Part shown: piece by piece, positions 16,558-24,169 of the stretch
Layout: each line of letters starts with the position of its first letter
How positions within the stretch are numbered: position 1 is the first letter of the stretch
Origin: Olsenella sp. An188
GTDB lineage: Bacteria > Actinomycetota > Coriobacteriia > Coriobacteriales > Atopobiaceae
NCBI RefSeq assembly: GCF_002160255.1
Contig: NZ_NFKF01000001.1
Span: 1-64,000 of the forward strand
Direction of reading: 5' to 3'
Length of the DNA: 64,000 nt
Made by a program: the position numbers and the translations under genes
Notes under the pieces: model-generated
The model's input: the letters and a program-made list of their open reading frames with translations, nothing else
What the model was told of the DNA's origin: nothing
Database searches by the model: none

Positions 16558-16803
16558 GGTTCCTCCCGTCGTTGAAACTCATACACTCAAAACAATAGCC
16601 TAGTTTTTCCTAGCGCAAGTGCGCTCTCCCGCGAGCGAGCGTTTTTATCGGGCAAGCGGGGTCAAGATTTGAAAACGGTTCGGTCTTTGTTAACTTTGCT
16701 TGGTGCGCTCCCGCTTTGGGGAACAATCTTAGGGGCGCTCTCTGAGGCGCTCGTCTCGCAGTCATCGTTCACGGCGGCTCCGTGCCGTCCGAAGGAGGTA
16801 CGC
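16558..16803 (+). promoter_or_regulatory. pckA promoter and leader region (divergent from epimerase gene)
   Basis: A 246-base gap markedly richer in A and T than its surroundings (16575-16740). A plausible pckA promoter is TTGGTG (16699-16704), 17-base spacer, ACAATC (16722-16727), giving a leader of about 70 bases. Upstream are TTGTTAACTTTG and a CGCTC/GAGCG hairpin followed by TTTTT (about 16620-16647). These could serve regulator binding or end transcripts entering from outside. The AT-rich patch suggests regulated expression, as expected for a gluconeogenic or PEP-node gene. Confidence 0.45.
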
Positions 16804-18405
16804 ATGATCATCGAGGAACTCGCACGCTACGGCATCGCGCACACCGAGGAGAAGACCGTCATCGACGCGTCTCCCGCGGTCCTCATAGAGACGGCCGTCG
16901 AGCGCGGCGAGGGCGAGCTCACGAGCACGGGCTCGCTCTCCGTCATCACGGGGCAGTACACGGGCCGCTCGCCCAAGGACCGCTTCATCGTGGACACGCC
17001 CGACGTGCACGACAAGATCGCCTGGGGCAGCGTCAACGTGCCCTTTAGCGTCGAGAACTACCAGAAGGTCAAGAGCGAGGTCATCGGTCACCTCTCCGAG
17101 CGCCGTCTCTTCGTGGTGCACGGCCTGGCGGGGGCCGACCGCCGCTACTCCCGCAAGATCGTCGCCATCTGCGAGCTCGCGAGCCAGGCGCTCTTCGTCC
17201 ACCAGATGCTCGTGCGCCCGGACGAGAAGGAGCTGCGCGACTTCGGCGACGCCGACTTCTGCGTGATGGCCGCGCCCTCCCTCAAGCTCGACCCGGAGGT
17301 CTTCGGCACTCACTCCGAGGCCGCCGTCCTCATCAACTTCCAGGAGCGGATGATCCTCGTGGTGGGCACCCAGTACAGCGGTGAGATCAAGAAGGCGATC
17401 TTCTCGGTCATGAACTACCTGATGCCCGTCGAGGACCACGTGCTCACGATGCACTGCTCCTGCAACATGAACCCCACCTCGCACGGCACCACGGTCTTCT
17501 TCGGCCTCTCCGGCACGGGCAAGACCACGCTCTCGGCCGCCGAGGGGCGCCTGCTCATCGGCGACGACGAGCACGGCTGGGCCGAGGACAAGGTCTTCAA
17601 CATCGAGGGAGGCTGCTACGCCAAGACCATCGACATCACGCCGGAGACCGAGCCTCAGATCTGGAACGCCATCCGCTTCGGCTCCATGTGCGAGAACGTG
17701 GTGATCGACCCCGAGACGCGCGAGGCGGACTACTTCGACACCTCGCTCACCGAGAACGGCCGCGTGGCCTACCCGGTCGAGTTCGTCCCGGGCGCGGTGG
17801 CCAAGGGCCGCGCCAAGCGCACCCCCGACGTCGTGATCTTCCTGACGGCCGACGCCTTCGGCGTGCTGCCCCCGATCTCCAAGCTCGACCGCAACGCCGC
17901 CATGTACCACTTCATGACCGGCTTCACCTCCAAGGTCGCTGGAACCGAACGCGGCGTCGTGGAGCCGCAGCCCACGTTCTCCTCGCTCTTCGGCGAGCCG
18001 TTCATGCCGCTCGACCCCAACGTCTACGCGCAGATGCTCGGCGAGAAGATCGACGCCGGCGGCGTGCGCGTCTACCTCATCAACACCGGCTGGACCGGCG
18101 GCCCCTACGGCACCGGCAAGCGCATGAAGCTCGCCTACACGCGCAAGATGGTCGAGGCGGCGCAGACCGGCATCATCGACGACTGCGAGTTCGTGCACGA
18201 CGAGCGCTTCAACCTCGACGTGCCCACCACCTGCCCCGGCGTGCCCTCCGAGCTGCTCAACGCCCGCAACACCTGGGAGGACCGCGCCGCCTACGACGAG
18301 ACGGCCGAGCGCCTGGCCCAGATGTTCGTGGACAACGCCGAGAAGCGCCTCAAGACGATGGCCCCCGAGGTGCGCGCCGCCGGCCCGCACCCGATCATGG
18401 GGTAG
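16804..18405 (+). CDS. pckA: Phosphoenolpyruvate carboxykinase (ATP)
   Basis: A 533-residue ATP-dependent PEPCK interconverting oxaloacetate and PEP. In CO2-fixing fermenters it often runs toward oxaloacetate and ATP. Family motifs are TGQYTGRSPKDRFIVD, the kinase-1a loop FFGLSGTGKTTLSA, GDDEHGW, and NTGWTGGPYGTGKRM. The start at ATG 16804 follows GAAGGAGG with 5-base spacing. The frame is open for 45 more codons upstream, but that stretch lies in the AT-rich leader and is not family sequence. Followed by a 19-bp perfect inverted repeat. Confidence 0.97.
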   Translation: MIIEELARYGIAHTEEKTVIDASPAVLIETAVERGEGELTSTGSLSVITGQYTGRSPKDRFIVDTPDVHDKIAWGSVNVPFSVENYQKVKSEVIGHLSERRLFVVHGLAGADRRYSRKIVAICELASQALFVHQMLVRPDEKELRDFGDADFCVMAAPSLKLDPEVFGTHSEAAVLINFQERMILVVGTQYSGEIKKAIFSVMNYLMPVEDHVLTMHCSCNMNPTSHGTTVFFGLSGTGKTTLSAAEGRLLIGDDEHGWAEDKVFNIEGGCYAKTIDITPETEPQIWNAIRFGSMCENVVIDPETREADYFDTSLTENGRVAYPVEFVPGAVAKGRAKRTPDVVIFLTADAFGVLPPISKLDRNAAMYHFMTGFTSKVAGTERGVVEPQPTFSSLFGEPFMPLDPNVYAQMLGEKIDAGGVRVYLINTGWTGGPYGTGKRMKLAYTRKMVEAAQTGIIDDCEFVHDERFNLDVPTTCPGVPSELLNARNTWEDRAAYDETAERLAQMFVDNAEKRLKTMAPEVRAAGPHPIMG

Positions 18406-18442
18406 CGCACGCGCGGCCCGTTCCGATGCACGACTGACCGTT

Positions 18443-18496
18443 AGCCCGAGCCAAAGTCACGCCTCGATCCTCGATTCCGTGACTTTGGCTCGGGCT
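18443..18496 (+). terminator. Large perfect inverted repeat after pckA (probable terminator)
   Basis: Two exact 19-base arms, AGCCCGAGCCAAAGTCACG (18443-18461) and its complement (18478-18496), enclose a 16-base loop. Only TTTG follows, so the T-tract is weak, but the stem is unusually long. It separates pckA from the VapBC pair and would act from either strand. Confidence 0.6.
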
Positions 18497-18565
18497 TTGC
18501 TGTCGATCGGGTCCGACCCTCGACGAGCGCTCCTGGGTGGCGCAACAACCCCGTCCACCAGAAGA

Positions 18566-18590
18566 TGTATACTGCATGCAAAACGCATGC
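18566..18590 (+). promoter_or_regulatory. VapBC promoter with two GCATGC palindromes (candidate autoregulatory operator)
   Basis: TATACT at 18568-18573 is a good -10. Immediately downstream are two GCATGC palindromes at 18574-18579 and 18585-18590, one helical turn apart (11 bases). Ribbon-helix-helix antitoxins typically bind pairs of short palindromes overlapping their own promoter, so this is the likely operator. RBS GAGGGGAGAG follows before ATG 18607. Confidence 0.6.
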
Positions 18591-18606
18591 GAAGAGGGGA
18601 GAGAGC

Positions 18607-18906
18607 ATGCCTGCCTTGCAGATACGCGACCTTCCGCAGGGGCTCTACGACGAGCTCAAGCTGCGCGCCGAGTGCGAGCACCGCAGCCTTGCGCAACAGG
18701 CGACCGTTGCCATCGAGGAGCACCTGAGGATGGTGCCGCCCGCAGAGCAGCCGGCGCGCCAGCTCACCGAGGAGGAAGAGCGCCAGGCGCGCATCGCCAA
18801 GCGCAAGGCGATCTTCGCCCGGATTGACGCCATGCCCAAGGCCGAGATTCCGGAGGACTTTCCCACTCCGGAGGAAATCATCCGTGAGCTGCGTGATTCC
18901 CGATGA
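18607..18906 (+). CDS. Antitoxin of a VapBC/FitAB-type module (ribbon-helix-helix)
   Basis: A 99-residue antitoxin. The N-terminal half (ALQIRDLPQGLYDELKLRAECEHRSLAQQATVAIEEHL) is a FitA/VapB-like ribbon-helix-helix DNA-binding domain. The charged C-terminal half (EEEERQARIAKRKAIFARIDAMPKAEIPEDFPTPEEIIRELRDS) fits a segment that wraps and inhibits the toxin. The stop overlaps the toxin start (ATGA). The pair is less GC-rich than its neighbours, which suggests acquisition by transfer. Confidence 0.85.
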   Translation: MPALQIRDLPQGLYDELKLRAECEHRSLAQQATVAIEEHLRMVPPAEQPARQLTEEEERQARIAKRKAIFARIDAMPKAEIPEDFPTPEEIIRELRDSR

Positions 18907-19364
18907 TTGTCCTCGACGCGTGCGCAGCGCTTGAGATGGTGCAGCGTACCGAGGCGGGAAGCACTCTCGAGGGACTTGTCTACAACGGGGAGACAATCAT
19001 CTCGGTGGATCTCCTTTACGGTGAGGTGCTCAGCGCGTTTACTAAATATGCTCGCGCGGGACTCATGAGCGACAAAGAGGTGAAGGAAAAGGTCGAGGCG
19101 GCTATCTCGATGGTCGATCGTTTTGTGCCTATGAAGGACCTCTATGTGGAGGCGCTGAGCGAGTCGCTGCGTCTGGGACACTCGCCCTATGACATCTTCT
19201 ACTTCGTCCTCGCCCGTAGGAACGCCGCGACGCTCTTCACCATGGACCGCCGCCTCATCGACCTTGCCATGAGAAACGGACTCAACTGCGTCTTCGAGGC
19301 TGAGGTGACTCCGGGGGAGAACTGGACCATCCGCGCGGAGATCGAGGATGCGGCAAAACTCTAG
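18903..19364 (+). CDS. PIN-domain ribonuclease toxin (VapC-like)
   Basis: A 153-residue PIN-domain protein and the toxin partner of the upstream antitoxin. Candidate metal-binding acids are Asp5 (MIVLDACAAL), Glu41 (LLYGEVLSAF), Asp97 (HSPYDIFYFVLARR) and Asp115 (FTMDRRL), in the spacing expected for PIN nucleases. Such toxins cleave tRNA or rRNA; the target here is unknown. Codons ending in A or T (AAA, TTT, GAT) are commoner than in neighbouring genes. Convergent with pta. Confidence 0.85.
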   Translation: MIVLDACAALEMVQRTEAGSTLEGLVYNGETIISVDLLYGEVLSAFTKYARAGLMSDKEVKEKVEAAISMVDRFVPMKDLYVEALSESLRLGHSPYDIFYFVLARRNAATLFTMDRRLIDLAMRNGLNCVFEAEVTPGENWTIRAEIEDAAKL

Positions 19365-19393
19365 ACCGCTGTTTAACGCGATGATGCAGAGCT

Positions 19394-19427
19394 AAAAAGC
19401 GGCCCGGCTGCGCGTGCAACCGGGCCG
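19394..19427 (-). terminator. Rho-independent terminator of pta (minus strand)
   Basis: Read on the minus strand, CGGCCCGG and CCGGGCCG pair across a 12-base loop and are followed by C then TTTTT (plus-strand AAAAA at 19394-19398). It lies 41 bases after the pta stop and also falls between the convergent vapC and pta. Confidence 0.82.
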
Positions 19428-19467
19428 TACGTCTGGGACGTGAGGTTCTTCTCGCCAGGGCCTGAGC

Positions 19468-20454
19468 TTACTCGCTCATCTGCGCCTGGACGGAGGTGAT
19501 GGCCACCACGCCCACGATGTCGTCTGCGGAGCAGCCGCGGGACAGGTCGTTCACCGGCTTGGCGATGCCCTGCAGGATGGGGCCGTAGGCCTCGGCGCGG
19601 CCGAAGCGCTGGACCAGCTTGTAGCCGATGTTACCGGTCTCGAGGTTGGGGAACACGAGCACGTTGGCGTGGCCGGCCACGGCGCTCTCCGGCGCCTTGA
19701 GCGCGGCCACCTCGGGCACGATGGCGGCGTCGAGCTGCAGGTCGCCGTCGATGGCGAGCTCGGGGGCCTTCTCCTTGGCGAACTTGGTGGCCTCCTGGAC
19801 CTTCTTGGCTGTGTCGCCGCCGGCCGAGCCCATCGTGGAGTAGGAGAGCATGGCCACCTTGGGCTCGACGTCGTCCATGAACGTGGCGAAGGAGTTGGCC
19901 GAGGCGATGGCGATCTCGGAGAGCTCGTCGGAGGTCGGGTCGATGTTGAGGCCGCAGTCGGCAAAGACAAGGGTGCCGTCCTCGCCGAACTCGGGGGTCT
20001 GCGTGCACATGACCATGAAGGCGGAGACGAGCTTGGTGCCCGGGGCGGTCTTGAGGATCTGGAGCGCCGGACGCAGCGTGTTGGCGGTGGAGTGGCAGGC
20101 GCCGGAGACCAGGCCGTCGGCGTCGCCCATCTTGACCATCATGGTGCCGTAGTAGGTGGCGTCCATCATCTGGGCGCGGGCCTGCTCGATGGTCACGCCC
20201 TTCTTGGCGCGCAGCTCGGCGAACTTCTGGGCGTAGGCCTCGTGCCTGGGGGCGGTGGGCGAGGTCGGGTCGATGACGGTCACGCCCTCCACGTCGATCT
20301 TGGCCGGGTCGCCAAGGATGACGAGGTCGGCGAGGTCCTCGGCCACGATCTTGCGCGCGGCCTCGATGGTGCGCGGGTCCTCGCCCTCAGGCAGGACGAT
20401 CGTCTTCTTGTAGGCCTTCGCGGCGGCCTTCATCCGTGCGAGAAAATCGCTCAT
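19468..20454 (-). CDS. pta: Phosphate acetyltransferase
   Basis: A 328-residue short-form Pta converting acetyl-CoA and phosphate to acetyl phosphate, the substrate for AckA. Family blocks include KTIVLPEGEDPRTIEAA, GDADGLVSGACHSTANTLRPALQI, FVMVMCTQTPEF-like FMVMCTQTPEFG, MLSYSTMGSAGG, ELAIDGDLQLDAAIVPEVA and NVLVFPNLETGNIGYKLVQR. ATG 20454 (MSDFLARMK) is preceded by AAGGAG. It has its own promoter (TATAAT on the minus strand near 20542) and terminator, so it is monocistronic and separate from ackA. Confidence 0.97.
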   Translation of the reverse strand: MSDFLARMKAAAKAYKKTIVLPEGEDPRTIEAARKIVAEDLADLVILGDPAKIDVEGVTVIDPTSPTAPRHEAYAQKFAELRAKKGVTIEQARAQMMDATYYGTMMVKMGDADGLVSGACHSTANTLRPALQILKTAPGTKLVSAFMVMCTQTPEFGEDGTLVFADCGLNIDPTSDELSEIAIASANSFATFMDDVEPKVAMLSYSTMGSAGGDTAKKVQEATKFAKEKAPELAIDGDLQLDAAIVPEVAALKAPESAVAGHANVLVFPNLETGNIGYKLVQRFGRAEAYGPILQGIAKPVNDLSRGCSADDIVGVVAITSVQAQMSE

Positions 20455-20541
20455 GTGCGCTCCTTCACAAAACGCTCGAATCCTTGCGCGCTCACGCCGC
20501 AAATATGTGCAGGTTGGCGGTGCGGGCGCACGCCCGGGACC

Positions 20542-20565
20542 ATTATAGGGGCGAGGTGCTAGAAT
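20542..20565. promoter_or_regulatory. Back-to-back -10 elements for pta (minus) and glf (plus)
   Basis: ATTATA at 20542-20547 is a consensus TATAAT on the minus strand, 88 bases before the pta start. TAGAAT at 20560-20565, with TGC directly before it (an extended -10), faces glf 82 bases away. The two are only 12 bases apart, so RNA polymerase binding at one would exclude the other. Confidence 0.55.
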
Positions 20566-20646
20566 CGAGCGGACGATTGGGCGAGCGCGCTCGTCCTTCT
20601 CGCCGTGTGCGGGGCGCGCCCCCGGAGCTTGCAGAGAGGATTATCA

Positions 20647-21849
20647 ATGGGTATCGAGAACGGTCTGCCCGCGGGCTTCTCGCCCGACGCCTATGACGCG
20701 ATCATCGTGGGGGCAGGCTATGCCGGCGCCACCTGCGCGCGCCGCCTGGCCGAGTCGTGCGGCTTCAAGGTCTGCGTGCTCGAGCGCCGCGACCACATCG
20801 CCGGCAACGCCTACGACTACACCGACGAGGCGGGCGTCCTCGTGCACAAGTACGGACCGCACATCTACCACACCGTCAACGACCGCGTGAACGAGTTCCT
20901 CTCCCGCTTCACCGAGTGGACCGACTACCAGCACAAGGTCCTGGCCAACATCCACGGCACGCTCATGCCGGTGCCCTTCAACCACCGCTCCCTCAAGCTC
21001 GCCTTTGGCGAGGAGAAGGGCGAGAAGCTCTACCAGAAGCTCGTGGCCACCTTCGGCGAGAACAAGAAGGTGCCGATCATGGAGCTCCGCGAGAAGAACG
21101 ACCCGGAGCTCGTCGAGGTCGCCGACTACGTCTTCGAGAACGTCTTCCTCCACTACACGATGAAGCAGTGGGGCCAGACGCCCGACCAGATCGACCCGTC
21201 CATCACCGGCCGCGTGCCCGTCTTCGTCGGAGACGACGACCGCTACTTCCCGGGCGCCCCGCACCAGGGCATGCCGGCCGAGGGCTACACCGCGCTCTTC
21301 GAGCACATGCTCGACCACGACCTCATCGACGTCTTCCTCGGCGTGGACGCCCGCGAGGTGCTCGGCGTCACGGAGACGAGCGTGAGCGTGTGCGGGCGCC
21401 CCTACGGCGGCGAGATCATCTACACCGGCCCGCTTGACGAGCTCTTTGGCCTCGACCTCGGCGCGCTGCCGTACCGCACGCTCGACATGGTCTTCGAGAC
21501 CCTGGACATGGACCAGTTCCAGCCCGTGGGCACCGTCAACTACACCACGAGCGAGGACTTCACGCGCATCACCGAGTTCAAGAACATGACCGGCCAGGTG
21601 GTGCCCGGCAAGACCACCATCATGAAGGAGTACTCCAAGGCCTACACGCCCGGCTCCGGCGAGACCCCCTACTACGCGATCCTCGAGGACGAGAACCTCG
21701 AGCTGTACCGCCGCTACCGCGAGCGCGTCTCCGGCCTGGTGAACTTCCACTGCGTGGGGCGCCTGGCGGAGTACCGCTACTACGACATGGACGGGGTCGT
21801 GGCCTCAGCGCTCGACCTCTCCGACGAGATCATCGCCCAGCACAACTAA
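20647..21849 (+). CDS. glf: UDP-galactopyranose mutase
   Basis: A 400-residue flavoenzyme converting UDP-galactopyranose to UDP-galactofuranose for cell-surface glycans. The FAD-binding loop is DAIIVGAGYAGATCARRLAE, followed by VLERRDHIAGNAYDY, HKYGPHIYHTV, and LPYRTLDMVFE; the C-terminal FAD segment is GRLAEYRYYDMDGVVASAL. ATG 20647 has AGAGAGGA upstream. The adjacent family-2 glycosyltransferase, 65 bases downstream on the same strand, is a natural user of the product. Confidence 0.97.
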   Translation: MGIENGLPAGFSPDAYDAIIVGAGYAGATCARRLAESCGFKVCVLERRDHIAGNAYDYTDEAGVLVHKYGPHIYHTVNDRVNEFLSRFTEWTDYQHKVLANIHGTLMPVPFNHRSLKLAFGEEKGEKLYQKLVATFGENKKVPIMELREKNDPELVEVADYVFENVFLHYTMKQWGQTPDQIDPSITGRVPVFVGDDDRYFPGAPHQGMPAEGYTALFEHMLDHDLIDVFLGVDAREVLGVTETSVSVCGRPYGGEIIYTGPLDELFGLDLGALPYRTLDMVFETLDMDQFQPVGTVNYTTSEDFTRITEFKNMTGQVVPGKTTIMKEYSKAYTPGSGETPYYAILEDENLELYRRYRERVSGLVNFHCVGRLAEYRYYDMDGVVASALDLSDEIIAQHN

Positions 21850-21867
21850 CGTAGACGCTCGCGCGCG

Positions 21868-21889
21868 TCGGGCCCCGGAAGGGGCCCGA
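21868..21889 (+). other. Short GNRA-capped hairpin between glf and glycosyltransferase
   Basis: TCGGGCCCC and GGGGCCCGA form a 9-bp perfect stem closed by GGAA. There is no T-tract; the glycosyltransferase start is 26 bases beyond. It probably protects or separates the two messages rather than ending transcription. Confidence 0.5.
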
Positions 21890-21914
21890 CCCATGCCTGC
21901 GGACAAGGACTGAC

Positions 21915-22949
21915 ATGAACAAGACCATCACCTTCGGCATCCCGTGCTACAACTCCGCCGCCTACATGGACCACTGCATCGAGTCCATCCTGGAGGGCAC
22001 GGGCTATGCCGAGGACGTCGAGATCATCATCGTGGACGACGGCTCGGCCAAGGACGAGACGCCCGCCAAGGCCGACGAGTGGGCCGAGCGCCACCCCAAG
22101 ATCATCCGCGCCATCCACCAGGAGAACGGGGGCCACGGCGCCGCGGTCATGCAGGCCGTGCGCAACGCGAGCGGCGTCTACTTCAAGAACGTCGACTCCG
22201 ACGACTGGGTGGACGCCGAGGCCGTGAGCGCGCTTCTCGCCCAGCTGCGCCACTTCATCGAGCTCGGGGAGCACGTCGACCTCGTGATCACCAACTACGT
22301 CTACGAGCACGTGGAGGACGACACGCGCAACGTGGTTGACTACCGCCGCGTGCTGCCGGTGGGCAAGGTCTTCACCTGGAACGACATGGGCCACTTCATG
22401 ATGTGGCAGTACCTGCTCATGCACGCGCTCACGTACCGCGTGGACGTGCTGCGCGAGGCCGGGCTCGACATGCCGCCGCACACCTTCTACGTGGACAACA
22501 TCTACGCCTACGTCCCGTTCCCGGCCTGCCGCAGCATCTACTACCTCGACGTGGACGTCTACCGCTACTTCATAGGGCGCGAGGACCAGTCCGTCAACGA
22601 CAAGGTCCTCACGAGCCGCGTGGACCACTACTGGCGCGTGGCGCGCGTCATGATGCACGCCTACCACGTCTACGACGACATCTCCTCGGCCAAGCTGCGC
22701 AGCTACATGATGAACTACTTCACGATCATCATGGCCATCTGCTCGGTCTTCTCCAAGAAGAGCGACCGTCCGGACGCCATGGACGAGCTGCAGAGGCTCT
22801 GGGACGAGCTCAGGGCCTACGACCACCGGATGTACCGCCGCGCGCGCCACGGCGTGGTGGGGCTCGCCACCAACCTGCCCGGCACCGTGGGCAGGGCGCT
22901 CACGCTGGCGGGGTATCGCGCCGCGCAGAAGCTCGTGAAGTTCAACTAG
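21915..22949 (+). CDS. Family-2 glycosyltransferase
   Basis: A 344-residue GT-A inverting glycosyltransferase. The nucleotide-sugar fold opens with ITFGIPCYNSAAYMDHCIESIL, then EIIIVDDGSAKDET and the metal-binding VDSDDWVD motif at about residues 94-101. After the catalytic domain, HTFYVDNIYAYVPFPACRSIYYLDVDVYRYFIGREDQSV is a typical acceptor-side block. There are no clear membrane spans. Pairing with glf suggests it builds a galactofuranose-containing glycan, although the donor is not proven by sequence. Confidence 0.9.
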   Translation: MNKTITFGIPCYNSAAYMDHCIESILEGTGYAEDVEIIIVDDGSAKDETPAKADEWAERHPKIIRAIHQENGGHGAAVMQAVRNASGVYFKNVDSDDWVDAEAVSALLAQLRHFIELGEHVDLVITNYVYEHVEDDTRNVVDYRRVLPVGKVFTWNDMGHFMMWQYLLMHALTYRVDVLREAGLDMPPHTFYVDNIYAYVPFPACRSIYYLDVDVYRYFIGREDQSVNDKVLTSRVDHYWRVARVMMHAYHVYDDISSAKLRSYMMNYFTIIMAICSVFSKKSDRPDAMDELQRLWDELRAYDHRMYRRARHGVVGLATNLPGTVGRALTLAGYRAAQKLVKFN

Positions 22950-22987
22950 CGCCCACCTGCGCGGTCCGGTCCCATCTGGGATAGTTG

Positions 22988-23098
22988 ACCCTCCCAAACC
23001 CACGTTCTTCTCGTCAGATCGTTGGTTTGGGAGGGTTCAGTTTGCTTAATGCCGCCTAAACCTACGGACCGAGTCGATAAACGTGGGTTTGGGGGGGG
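22988..23098. repeat. Overlapping inverted repeats that give two mutually exclusive hairpins
   Basis: Segment A (22988-23005) pairs perfectly over 13 bases (ACCCTCCCAAACC) with segment B (23024-23036) and alternatively over 13 bases (CCCAAACCCACGT) with segment C (23081-23093). B and C are near-copies of each other. The loop of the A-B hairpin contains TTCTTCTCG. The region separates the convergent glycosyltransferase and P1 peptidase genes and probably ends transcription from both sides. Confidence 0.65.
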
Positions 23099-23164
23099 TG
23101 ACATAGATGGCGCGGGCACGGGGTGTCCGTTTTGAGGGACAGGGGAGAAGAACCTCGGGGAACG

Positions 23165-24169
23165 TCACCCCTGCGAGCCGCCGAGGTCGCGCGCCGCGGG
23201 GTAGCCGTGGGCGCCCTCGGCCTGGCGCGCACCGTCGGCTATGGCGCGCCCGAGCGCGCGGACGGCCAGGGCGCCCACCGCGTCCACGGGCGCCTCAACC
23301 GCGCCGGTCGCCATCACGAAGACGGTGTCGCCGTCGTTGGTGGTGTGGGTGGGGGAGATGGCGTGCGCGTAAGCGTCGGCCGCCATCTGCGCGACCTTGG
23401 TGGCCTGCGCCTTGGTGAGACGCGCGTTGGTGACTACGCAGGAGATGGTGGTGTTGGTGCGCTCGAGCGGCATCTGGGCGTACCCGCCGAGAAGGGCATC
23501 CGTGCTGCTCGCGAGCGCGCGGCCGTCCTCGGTGCGCATCCCCGCGACCATCTCGCCCGTGTCCGGGTCGCGCACGTCGCCGCAGGCGTTCACGGCAGAG
23601 ACCGCGCCGCAGACGAGCTCTCCGGCGCACTCGACGTCCTCCCCGAGGCCGGACTTCATCGCACGCCCCGGACCTGCCAGCTTGCCCACGGTGCAGCCTG
23701 CCCCTGCGCCCGCGTTGCCGCGCTCCAGCGGCTCCCCGGCGCGCCCGAAGGCCGCCGCGCACGCCGCGCGGCCCTCCTCGACGCCGGGCCGGACGTGCGG
23801 GTCGCCGCACGCGAGGTCGAACAGGCACGCGCCGGAGACGATCGGCACGCGCGCCACGCCCACGTCGAGGCCGTAGCCGCGGCGCTCGAGCTCCTCGGCC
23901 ACGCCGCAGGAGGCGGCCAGTCCGTAGGCGCTGCCGCCCGAGAGCACGACGGCGTGCAGCACGTCGACGGTCTCCTCGGGGCGAAGCAGGTCGGTCTCGC
24001 GCGTGGCGGGCGCGCCGCCGCGCACGTCCACGCCTCCCGTCGCGCCCTCGGGGCAGACGATGACGGTGCAGCCCGTGGCCGCGTCGGGCAGCGTGGCGTG
24101 GCCGGCGAGGATGCCGGGGATCTGCGTGACGCTCGTGATGGCGCGCTCGGCGCCCTTCTCGCTAGGCAA
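23165..24169 (-). CDS. P1-family aminopeptidase (DmpA/BapA-like N-terminal-nucleophile hydrolase)
   Basis: A 334-residue peptidase-family-P1 (L-aminopeptidase/D-esterase) homologue. Early blocks are ITSVTQIPGILAGHATLP, GCTVIVCPEGATGGVDVRGGAPATRETDLL and VVLSGGSAYGLAA. The probable self-cleavage region is ERTNTTISCVVTNARLTKAQATKVAQMA, followed by HTTNDGDTVFVMATG. In the family, the residue exposed by cleavage becomes the nucleophile. The start is TTG 24169 behind GGGAGG, which overlaps the maf stop by eight bases and so is probably translated by coupling. Confidence 0.88.
   Translation of the reverse strand: MPSEKGAERAITSVTQIPGILAGHATLPDAATGCTVIVCPEGATGGVDVRGGAPATRETDLLRPEETVDVLHAVVLSGGSAYGLAASCGVAEELERRGYGLDVGVARVPIVSGACLFDLACGDPHVRPGVEEGRAACAAAFGRAGEPLERGNAGAGAGCTVGKLAGPGRAMKSGLGEDVECAGELVCGAVSAVNACGDVRDPDTGEMVAGMRTEDGRALASSTDALLGGYAQMPLERTNTTISCVVTNARLTKAQATKVAQMAADAYAHAISPTHTTNDGDTVFVMATGAVEAPVDAVGALAVRALGRAIADGARQAEGAHGYPAARDLGGSQG

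Noticed and set aside
16669-16803. An N-terminal extension of PEP carboxykinase that looks like a signal peptide
   Set aside because: PEPCK is cytosolic, the extension lies in the AT-rich promoter region, and a strong ribosome-binding site stands directly before ATG 16804.
23107-23418. A 103-residue plus-strand gene downstream of the glycosyltransferase
   Set aside because: Arg/Ala/Gly/Pro-only sequence overlapping the end of the P1 peptidase gene on the other strand; no RBS or motif.
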